This document shows positions 1 through 5,299 of a stretch of 10,848 bases of DNA, in pieces. The stretch lies in contig JBBAGE010000075.1 in the NCBI GenBank assembly GCA_041655055.1, positions 1 through 10,848 of the forward strand, written 5' to 3'. Both the position numbers and the translations under genes were made by a program. The DNA is from JBBAGE01 sp041655055. Lineage in GTDB: Bacteria > Pseudomonadota > Alphaproteobacteria > Rhodobacterales > Rhodobacteraceae. Under the pieces are notes generated by a model. That model had not been told where the DNA came from. It was given only the letters and a program-made list of their open reading frames with translations, and searched no databases. Each line of letters begins with the position of its first letter. Positions within the stretch are counted from its first letter, which is position 1.

Positions 1-465
1 CCCCATCGCCGCGGCGCGGGTGGCAATGCTTTGACGATGCGCATCCGCTTCGTGGGGAAAGGGCACGGGCAGCATGAATTGCTCGATCTCTTGCACACCG
101 GTCAGAAGCGATCGCGCCAGGATTTTGTAATCGGTGCGAATCCGCCCGATCAATTCGGCCATCACCATCCCATCGACCAGCCCATGCGGATGATTGGCCA
201 CCACCACCAACGGCCCGCTTGCCGGAATATGCGCAAGCTGCGCCGCGGGGGTTTGCAGCTCGATCCCCATTACCGCCAGCGCCTGCGCCCAGAAGGCCTG
301 CCCTTCCTTGACGCCCATGGCCTCGAACCGGCGAATCAGGCGCAGCAGCGTCATCTTGCCGGTCATCCATTCCATCGCGCGAATGGTATTGGCCTTCAAC
401 GGGTTGGTGAAGGTATTGGCATAGGACAGGCGGCGCTTGTCATAGGGGGCGGGGCGCGAAGGCAA
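1..465 (-). CDS. lysophospholipid acyltransferase (PlsC-like) family protein, partial (3' end outside window)
   Basis: The first 155 codons are present and the gene continues past base 1. The product resembles glycerolipid acyltransferases that move an acyl chain from acyl-ACP or acyl-CoA to a lysolipid at the inner membrane. The key visible motif is NHPHGLVDG at residues 91-99, preceded by the hydrophobic strand GPLVVVA and followed by a PVPFPHE block near residue 137. The spacing from His92 to Asp98 is five residues, one more than the classic N-H-X4-D box. The start is a TTG at 465, because an in-frame TAG (the HPr stop) lies only three codons upstream and no ATG or GTG precedes the conserved-looking PYDKRRLSY segment. 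The next in-frame ATG (residue 31) would remove that segment. It follows HPr after a 9-base gap, so it is probably the last or a late gene of the operon. The exact lipid substrate is unknown. Confidence 0.8.
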   Translation of the reverse strand, partial: MPSRPAPYDKRRLSYANTFTNPLKANTIRAMEWMTGKMTLLRLIRRFEAMGVKEGQAFWAQALAVMGIELQTPAAQLAHIPASGPLVVVANHPHGLVDGMVMAELIGRIRTDYKILARSLLTGVQEIEQFMLPVPFPHEADAHRQSIATRAAAMG

Positions 466-474
466 TGAAGTGGC

Positions 475-768
475 CTAATATTCCTCACCAAAGCGATTCG
501 CGACAAGCGCCTCGATCGCATCGGCAAGTTTTTCGGCCTCGGGGCCCGAAGTGTGCACCGTGATCGACGTGCCCTTGGATCCCGCGAGCATCAGCAGCCC
601 CATGATACTGTCGCCCGCCGCGCTCAGCCCGTCCTTGCTTACCTCGGCGGTGGCGTCATGGGCCTCGACCACTTCCACCAGTTTGGCCGAAGCGCGCGCA
701 TGCAGACCCTTTTCATTCACGATTTTCAGGGTGCGGGGGGGGCAGGCAGTCATCAAGGGTTCAATCAC
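475..768 (-). CDS. ptsH: HPr family phosphocarrier protein
   Basis: Small cytoplasmic phosphocarrier of a PTS. The active-site motif GLHARAS places the phosphorylatable histidine at residue 23 of this frame. DSIMGLLML supplies a serine at residue 54. The His-to-Ser distance of 31 residues equals the canonical His15/Ser46 distance, so both the EI-dependent site and the HprK target serine are kept. The start drawn is a GTG six bases after the EIIA stop. An in-frame ATG at 753 would give a 92-residue protein closer to the usual HPr length, and neither start has a strong Shine-Dalgarno. The gene sits directly after the EIIA gene and in the same transcript as hprK, so HPr is the likely hub: phosphorylated on His by an EI encoded elsewhere, on Ser by HprK, and passing phosphate to the EIIA. 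No sugar permease domains are nearby, which suggests a regulatory role. Confidence 0.93.
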   Translation of the reverse strand: MIEPLMTACPPRTLKIVNEKGLHARASAKLVEVVEAHDATAEVSKDGLSAAGDSIMGLLMLAGSKGTSITVHTSGPEAEKLADAIEALVANRFGEEY

Positions 769-774
769 TTTGCT

Positions 775-1176
775 TTAAATCAGATCGGAACGGGAAACAT
801 CGAAACTGTCGATATATTTGCGCCCGGCGGCAAGGGCGTTTTCCACCGCCTCGGCCACCGACAGCCGGCGCGATTTGGCAAGTTTGATCAACATCGGCAG
901 ATTGGCCCCATAGATTATCTTGCGGTTGTCATGATGACAGGCACGCAGGCTGAGATTGGAAGGCGAGCCGCCGAACATATCGGTCACCATAACCACGCCA
1001 TCGCCGGTATCGACCGCATCGGCCGCCGCACAGATTTCAGCCTGTTTGGCGGCGCGATCGTGATCCGCATCGATGGAAATGGCCGCCATGCCGTTTTGCC
1101 TGCCCACCACATGTTCGACCGCGGCCAGATATTCCCTGGCCAGCCCGCCATGCGCGACAATGACGATCCCGATCAC
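775..1176 (-). CDS. PTS EIIA component, mannose family (ManX-type)
   Basis: A 133-residue single-domain EIIA of the mannose/fructose/sorbose class. The N-terminal strand MIGIVIVAHGGLA carries the phospho-accepting His9. VTDMFGGSPSN at about residues 64-74 is the conserved loop with Asp66 near the active site. It normally receives phosphate from HPr, but no EIIB, EIIC or EIID follows, so transfer to a sugar is not supported here. In alphaproteobacteria this type of orphan EIIA is found beside HPr and HprK and is thought to be regulatory. The start is a GTG at 1176 that overlaps the rapZ stop by four bases (GTGA), implying translational coupling. The stop TAA at 775-777 is followed closely by ptsH. 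The length is that of a lone EIIA-Man domain. Confidence 0.93.
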   Translation of the reverse strand: MIGIVIVAHGGLAREYLAAVEHVVGRQNGMAAISIDADHDRAAKQAEICAAADAVDTGDGVVMVTDMFGGSPSNLSLRACHHDNRKIIYGANLPMLIKLAKSRRLSVAEAVENALAAGRKYIDSFDVSRSDLI

Positions 1177-2114
1177 GCGATCAACCCCGATTTTGCCTGC
1201 AGTATCGACATACCGCGCCGTTCAAGTTCTCTGTGCCTTATAGACACACGCCACGCCTTGTCCATAAGGGCCTTGCCCAGTTGCTCGGCCAGCGCGACCG
1301 AGCGATGTTGCCCGCCCGTGCAGCCAAGCGCAATGGCCAGATGGGCTTTGCCCTCATCCGCATAGGCGGGCAGCAGGAAATCGCACAGATCCAGCAGCCG
1401 CGCGAAAAACCCGCCAAAACGCGGATCGCCCGCCACATGGGCGGCCACGGCTGCATCCTGCCCGGTCAGGGGCCGCAAATCGGCGATCCAATAGGGATTG
1501 CGCAGGAATCGGCAGTCGAACACCATATCGACGCCGCTCGGGATACCGCGTTTATAGGAAAACGACTGGACCGATACCGCCAGCCCCTGCCCCGGCCCGG
1601 CGTCGAACCAACGCGCGATTTCGGCGCGCAGATCATGGGGCGTCAGATCCGTGGTATCGATCAGGATATCGGCCCGCGCGCGCACCGGCACCAACAGATC
1701 GGCCTCGCGCGCGATGCCTTCGGCAGGGGATTCGGCAGGGGCAAGCGGGTGACGGCGGCGGGTTTCGGAAAAGCGGCGAATCAGGATTTCGGGCTGACAA
1801 TCGACATAAAGCAGTTCGGGCCGCAGCGCCGCATTGCTGCCCAGTTGCGCGATTATGTCGATCAGTGCCGCGGGCGTGAAATCACGGTTGCGGGTATCAA
1901 GCCCCAGCGCCATCGGCCGCACCAGCGGCGGCCCATCCAGCAATCGTGGCAGGATCGACAGCGGCAAGTTGTCGATCACCTCAAACCCCAGATCCTCCAG
2001 CACGTTGATCGCGGTCGAGCGGCCAGCACCCGACGGGCCGGTGACGATCACCAGCCTTTGCACGCCCGGCTTCGGGGTGCTGTCGATCGTGGTCTCCGGC
2101 AATGTGGCATTCAT
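1173..2114 (-). CDS. rapZ: RapZ/YvcJ family nucleotide-binding protein (RNase adapter)
   Basis: 313 residues, somewhat longer than enterobacterial RapZ (about 284). The extra residues are an N-terminal tail of about 17 and a few at the C terminus. The P-loop GPSGAGRST is at residues 26-34, followed by EDLGFEVIDNLP, typical of the family. The C-terminal domain has GCTGGQHRS at 264-272, a family hallmark, and ends in a basic segment (RHRELERR). The Walker A lysine is replaced by arginine. In E. coli RapZ is an RNA-binding adapter that targets GlmZ for RNase E cleavage; GlmZ/GlmY are not expected in alphaproteobacteria, so the function here is open and a link to the neighbouring HPr/HprK pathway is an inference. 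The start ATG shares its A with the hprK stop (TGATG). Confidence 0.93.
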   Translation of the reverse strand: MNATLPETTIDSTPKPGVQRLVIVTGPSGAGRSTAINVLEDLGFEVIDNLPLSILPRLLDGPPLVRPMALGLDTRNRDFTPAALIDIIAQLGSNAALRPELLYVDCQPEILIRRFSETRRRHPLAPAESPAEGIAREADLLVPVRARADILIDTTDLTPHDLRAEIARWFDAGPGQGLAVSVQSFSYKRGIPSGVDMVFDCRFLRNPYWIADLRPLTGQDAAVAAHVAGDPRFGGFFARLLDLCDFLLPAYADEGKAHLAIALGCTGGQHRSVALAEQLGKALMDKAWRVSIRHRELERRGMSILQAKSGLIA

Positions 2115-2539
2115 CAGGCGCTGCGATCCCCTTTTAGATATTGCATCAGGGCCGCGGCGAAATATGGCCCCTCACCCTTATATATAAGGGGGATTTCTTT
2201 GTCTAACAGGGCCATTGTGCGCAAAGGCGGCAGGCGCTCGCCCTCGGGCTGTGCCAGATCGACGATTGCGCGCAACCGCACGGGGCCATAGGGCGTGGCA
2301 TTCAGGATGCCGATGCCCCGCGCCTCGATCCGGCCGGCGATCTGGGGCGGGGCGTCGGCGATGATATCGGCACCCGCGCGGCGCAGCAAGGTGCGGTCAT
2401 CGGCCACCAGTGCTGCCCCAAATGCCATCAACTGCAACGCCAGCCCGGATTTACCCGCGCCCGATGGGCCAAGGATCAGCAATCCCGCCCCGTTCACCGC
2501 CACGCAACTGGCATGGATGATCAGGGGCGCTTCGCTCAC
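2114..2539 (-). CDS. hprK: HPr kinase/phosphorylase, short C-terminal-domain form
   Basis: 141 residues, less than half the length of Firmicute HprK (about 310). Only the P-loop kinase domain is present, as is usual for the short HprK of alphaproteobacteria. The opening HASCVAVNGAGLLILG leads into Walker A GPSGAGKS at 24-31. ADDRT at about 46-50 supplies the acidic residues of the catalytic/Mg2+ site. GRIEARGIGIL at about 69-79 corresponds to the HprK signature region. The enzyme should phosphorylate the regulatory serine of HPr encoded two genes downstream. The start is a GTG at 2539 overlapping the chvG stop by four bases (GTGA), so it is probably translated by coupling to the kinase gene. 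The N-terminal domain of long HprK is absent by family type, not through a visible frameshift. Confidence 0.93.
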   Translation of the reverse strand: MSEAPLIIHASCVAVNGAGLLILGPSGAGKSGLALQLMAFGAALVADDRTLLRRAGADIIADAPPQIAGRIEARGIGILNATPYGPVRLRAIVDLAQPEGERLPPLRTMALLDKEIPLIYKGEGPYFAAALMQYLKGDRSA

Positions 2540-4227
2540 ACCGGCAGCCCGACGACAAAGCGCGCCCCCAGCGGGTCAGAGGTGATATCGGCATTGGTGG
2601 GGCGGATGTTTTCGGCCCAGATGACGCCGCCATGCGCCTCGACAATCTGTTTGGATATGGCGAGCCCGAGCCCGGAATTATTGCCAAACTGGCCCGCGGG
2701 GCGTTCGGAATAAAAGCGGTTGAAAATCTTGCCCAGCGCAAGCTCGGGGATACCGGGCCCCGTATCTTCGACCACCACCAGCACCCGGTTTTCGCGTTTG
2801 CGCACCCAGATGCGAATGGCATCGCCATCTTCGCAAAATGAAATCGCATTCGTGATCAGATTGACGAAAACCTGCGCCAGCCGGCCTTCCAGCCCGTGGA
2901 CGATGATCGGTTCATCGGGCAGATCGGCGATGAAATCCACGCCGTTGCGCGCGGCCTCGACCCGCAGATGCTCGATCATATTATCAAGCGTTTTCAACAG
3001 ATTGAAATGCTCTTCCTGTTCCTTGACCAGTTCGGCATCCAGCCGCGAAGCGTTGGAAATATCCGACACCAGCCGGTCAAGCCGGCGCACGTCATGTTCG
3101 ATCACATCCAGCAGCCGATCGCGCTGATCAGGGCGCACCACCCGCCGCAATGTGCCCACCGCCGAACGCAGCGAGGCCAGCGGATTCTTGATCTCATGCG
3201 CGACATCGGCGGCGAATTGTTCGTTGGTGTCGATCCGGTCATAAAGCGCGCCGACCATGCCGCGCAGCGCCCCCGACAGGCGGCCGATTTCGTCGGGCCT
3301 GCCCGACAGATCGGGGATGCGCACCCGACCGGGGTGGCGTTTGCGGCGGCTGCCCTCGCGCCCGACTTCGGCCGCGGCGGCCAGTTCAGATAGCGGATTC
3401 GCGATGGTCGAGGCCAGCACAAGGCTAAGCCCGATCGACACGACGATCGCCACCACGAACATCTGCAATACCTGTTCGCGTTCGGCCCGCACAAGCTGAT
3501 CGATTTCCCCCGCGGCTGTGGTCAGCACCACAACCCCCCTGATCTGCCCGGCGTGGTGAACCGGGGTTGCCACGGTGAAAATCGTGTGGCCGCGCAGATC
3601 ATGGCCGGTATGGATTTGGGTTTCGCCCAATAGCGCCCTGTCCACCAGCGCACGGGCCTGCGCCTGATGCTGGGCTGCGCTTTCGGCGTGATCGCTGGCG
3701 GCCAGTTGCGCCGCAGCCCCCCAAAGCGCGTTAAGCGAATCGGTGATCAGCGTCGCCTGTTGATCGCGCTGCAGCCCGGCCACCGGCATGGGCGCATCGC
3801 GCGCCATCCCCTCGGTCGTGGCCAGCAAATGTTGCTGCGCGTCATAGACATTGACCGTGATCGTTTGATCCAGCGTCAGCCCGGCCAGCGCGGCGCGCAT
3901 ATGAAGGGGCGCATCGGCGGGGCTATCCGCCGGCCAACGCGCCTCGATCACATTGGCAATCAGCCGCGCCTTGCTGACCAGCGCATGTTCGCGCTGTTCC
4001 ACCAGGCTGTCGCGAAACGGGTTCATATAAAGCACCCCCGCCACCATCACGAGGATTGCCAGCAGGTTGAAGGTGATGATCTTGCGCGCCAGCGGCGAGC
4101 GGTTCAACAAGATGAACCGGCGCGCGCCCGCCTGCGGCGCTTCATGCGGTTCGGGCGATATCCATTCCTCGCCCAGCACCACCTTTGCGCCGTGGTGGCG
4201 CATATCTGCCCCAGTCGCGGGTGTCAT
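2536..4227 (-). CDS. chvG: two-component sensor histidine kinase ChvG (ExoS/ChvG family)
   Basis: 563 residues, inner-membrane sensor of the ChvG/ChvI system, which responds to acid or envelope signals in rhizobia and Agrobacterium and is negatively tied to the periplasmic ExoR where that exists. The layout is: cytoplasmic N-terminal tail, first membrane helix about 49-68, periplasmic sensor about 69-255, second helix about 256-276, then a HAMP region. The H-box is FAADVAHEIKNPLASLRSA with phospho-accepting His344. The N-box is FVNLITNA about 454-461, the G1 box DTGPGIP 488-494, the F-box FNRFYSERP from 502, and the G2 box SGLGLAISK from 518. The catalytic domain is complete. The start ATG overlaps the last base of chvI (TAATG); the stop overlaps hprK. 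A regulator-kinase order followed directly by hprK is characteristic of alphaproteobacteria. Confidence 0.95.
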   Translation of the reverse strand: MTPATGADMRHHGAKVVLGEEWISPEPHEAPQAGARRFILLNRSPLARKIITFNLLAILVMVAGVLYMNPFRDSLVEQREHALVSKARLIANVIEARWPADSPADAPLHMRAALAGLTLDQTITVNVYDAQQHLLATTEGMARDAPMPVAGLQRDQQATLITDSLNALWGAAAQLAASDHAESAAQHQAQARALVDRALLGETQIHTGHDLRGHTIFTVATPVHHAGQIRGVVVLTTAAGEIDQLVRAEREQVLQMFVVAIVVSIGLSLVLASTIANPLSELAAAAEVGREGSRRKRHPGRVRIPDLSGRPDEIGRLSGALRGMVGALYDRIDTNEQFAADVAHEIKNPLASLRSAVGTLRRVVRPDQRDRLLDVIEHDVRRLDRLVSDISNASRLDAELVKEQEEHFNLLKTLDNMIEHLRVEAARNGVDFIADLPDEPIIVHGLEGRLAQVFVNLITNAISFCEDGDAIRIWVRKRENRVLVVVEDTGPGIPELALGKIFNRFYSERPAGQFGNNSGLGLAISKQIVEAHGGVIWAENIRPTNADITSDPLGARFVVGLPV

Positions 4228-4910
4228 TATGCTTCGTTATACCTGTAACCAATGCCGTAAAGCGTTTCGATCGCGGCGAAATCGGCATCGGCACTGCGCA
4301 TCTTTTTGCGCAAACGCTTGATATGGCTGTCAATCGTGCGGTCATCGACATAGACCTGATCGTCATAGGCCACATCCATCAACTGATCACGGCTTTTGAC
4401 GAAACCGGGCCGCTGGGCCAGCGCCTGCAACAGCAGGAATTCGGTCACGGTCAGCGCCACTTCGGCCCCTTTCCAAGTTACGGCATGGCGCAGCGGGTCC
4501 ATCACCAATTCGCCGCGCACCATCACCCGGCTTTCATCGTCGGCGCCATCATCGCCCGCCCCGCAGGCTTCCTGGCGGCGCAACAACGCGCGGATGCGTT
4601 CGATCAAAAGCCGCTGGGAAAACGGCTTTTTTACATAATCATCGGCCCCCATGCGCAGGCCCAGAACCTCGTCGATCTCATCATCCTTGGAGGTCAGGAA
4701 AATCACCGGCATCCGGGTTTTCTGGCGCACGCGCTGCAACAGATCCATCCCGTCCATGCGCGGCATCTTGATATCGAACACGGCCACATCGGGCATACGT
4801 TTGTTGAACGCATCAAGCGCGGCCTGCCCGTCGTTATAGGTTTCAACCTCGAACCCTTCGGCTTCCAGTGTCATGGCCACCGAGGCCAGTATGTTGCGAT
4901 CATCATCCAC
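4227..4910 (-). CDS. chvI: two-component response regulator ChvI (OmpR/PhoB family)
   Basis: Receiver domain plus C-terminal winged helix. The receiver shows the acidic pair in VDDD at the start, the phospho-acceptor Asp in VFDIKMPRMDG, the switch Thr/Ser in FLTSKDDE and the conserved Lys in DDYVKKPF. The DNA-binding domain includes DDRTIDSHIKRLRKKMR and ends in IETLYGIGYRYNEA. The end drawn (GTG at 4910) is the first conventional start codon, but it lops off the first beta strand. The upstream codons 4928-4911 read K-S-R-I-A-L, matching the strand expected of family members (S-K/R-I-A-L-V-D-D-D). An in-frame TGA at 4938-4940 limits the reading frame. GAGGA lies six bases before the AAG at 4926-4928, so the native start is probably 4928 or an ATT at 4919, both non-standard. 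It is the first gene of the operon. Confidence 0.93.
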   Translation of the reverse strand: MDDDRNILASVAMTLEAEGFEVETYNDGQAALDAFNKRMPDVAVFDIKMPRMDGMDLLQRVRQKTRMPVIFLTSKDDEIDEVLGLRMGADDYVKKPFSQRLLIERIRALLRRQEACGAGDDGADDESRVMVRGELVMDPLRHAVTWKGAEVALTVTEFLLLQALAQRPGFVKSRDQLMDVAYDDQVYVDDRTIDSHIKRLRKKMRSADADFAAIETLYGIGYRYNEA

Positions 4911-4933
4911 TAACGCAATTCTTGACTTGGGCC

Positions 4934-4939
4934 GTCCTC
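4934..4939 (-). promoter_or_regulatory. probable chvI ribosome binding site
   Basis: On the minus strand the bases 4939 to 4934 read GAGGAC, a good Shine-Dalgarno. Counting GAGGA (4939-4935), six bases separate it from the AAG codon at 4928-4926, fifteen from the ATT at 4919, and 24 from the GTG at 4910. Only the AAG position has normal spacing, which is why the true start is thought to lie there. Confidence 0.5.
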
Positions 4940-4989
4940 AACTTGGTTTACTTGTTCTTATGGCTGCATTTATCGCAGGGATTTGCGGC

Positions 4990-5018
4990 ATATTCTTGAC
5001 CACTTTGGGCATTTTCAA
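4990..5018 (-). promoter_or_regulatory. candidate sigma-70 type promoter of the chvI-chvG-hprK operon
   Basis: Read on the minus strand, TTGAAA (5018-5013) and GAATAT (4995-4990) are separated by exactly 17 bases. Both resemble the -35 and -10 consensus. Transcription would start near 4982, leaving a leader of about 55 bases before the chvI Shine-Dalgarno. It is a sequence match only, with no further support. Confidence 0.4.
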
Positions 5019-5118
5019 CTGCTATATGCGAATCACCCAAGCGGTCCGTGCAATTCAGACACGAAATTCCATAACCAATGGCTAATTTGTCTCACCTTTG
5101 GGCGCGAACTGCGACTGA

Positions 5119-5169
5119 TTGCGCTAACGCGCAAATGGTTGCGCTAACGCATCGATGGTTGCGCTAACG
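5119..5169 (+). promoter_or_regulatory. triple tandem operator upstream of pckA
   Basis: The 11-mer TTGCGCTAACG occurs at 5119-5129, 5139-5149 and 5159-5169, an exact 20-base period, with divergent spacer bases between copies. The second and third copies are preceded by ATGG; the first copy extends into a 16-base inverted repeat, TTGCGC-TAAC-GCGCAA (5119-5134). Two helical turns of spacing would put three bound proteins on about the same face of the DNA. GCGCTAAC resembles half of LacI-family operators of the GTTAGCGCTAAC type. LacI-family regulators of pckA are known in alphaproteobacteria (PckR in Sinorhizobium, CceR in Rhodobacter), so such a protein is the leading candidate. Its location just upstream of the likely core promoter fits activation better than simple promoter occlusion, but this is inference. 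Confidence 0.7.
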
Positions 5170-5183
5170 AAGGGGATGCGTCC

Positions 5184-5212
5184 TGTTCCCCCCCGAAACT
5201 TGCATGTTATAG
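5184..5212 (+). promoter_or_regulatory. weak candidate core promoter of pckA
   Basis: TTATAG at 5207-5212 could be a -10 element. At 17 bases upstream lies only a poor -35 (TGTTCC, 5184-5189), as expected for an activator-dependent promoter. The start site would be near 5219, placing the three repeats at about -55, -75 and -95. Low certainty. Confidence 0.25.
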
Positions 5213-5225
5213 GGCAATCAGAGGC

Positions 5226-5245
5226 ATCGCACGGCTGCGATTTTT
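5226..5245 (+). terminator. terminator-like stem-loop in the putative pckA leader
   Basis: ATCGCA (5226-5231) pairs perfectly with TGCGAT (5236-5241) around a CGGC loop, and the run of T continues to 5245. The stem is short (6 bp), so termination may be weak. It lies between the operator array and the pckA start, so it could be an attenuator or merely stop transcripts entering from the chvI side. Confidence 0.3.
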
Positions 5246-5286
5246 GCCCGCTCATGTAACAGCAGCAAGACGCCGGGCTTCGGCGC

Positions 5287-5292
5287 AGGAGA
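5287..5292 (+). promoter_or_regulatory. pckA ribosome binding site
   Basis: AGGAGA ends seven bases before the ATG at 5300, which fixes the pckA start. A small CGCCG/CGGCG hairpin (5271-5285) sits immediately upstream. Confidence 0.7.
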
Positions 5293-5299
5293 ATGCAGG

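Larger units (their letters stand above)
4941..5299. other. divergent intergenic control region between chvI and pckA
   Basis: 359 bases without a convincing gene. The half nearest chvI (to about 5100) is more A+T rich and holds a minus-strand promoter candidate. The pckA half holds three 20-base-spaced repeats, a weak plus-strand -10 element, a terminator-like stem-loop and the pckA Shine-Dalgarno. Small open frames crossing it (4873-5085 plus, 5124-5306 minus) lack start signals and overlap real genes or operators. Confidence 0.75.

Noticed and set aside
1233..2291. 352-codon plus-strand open frame opposite rapZ and hprK
   Set aside because: Opposite two clearly recognised genes; the peptide is rich in R, Q, G and H as expected from reversed codons.
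2114..2539. hprK as a truncated pseudogene
   Set aside because: Short HprK with only the kinase domain is normal in alphaproteobacteria, the P-loop is intact and the gene overlaps its neighbours cleanly.
4996..5027. Plus-strand promoter CTTGAC with CTATAT
   Set aside because: Both elements look good for alphaproteobacteria, but the spacer is 21 bases rather than about 17; the alternative -10 at 18 bases is poor.
4873..5085. Plus-strand 70-codon frame with a hydrophobic middle, possible small membrane protein
   Set aside because: Starts inside chvI, no Shine-Dalgarno, and its hydrophobic part covers the chvI leader and promoter region.
5119..5178. CRISPR-like repeat array
   Set aside because: Only three 11-base repeats with 9-base spacers; far too short, and fits an operator array.
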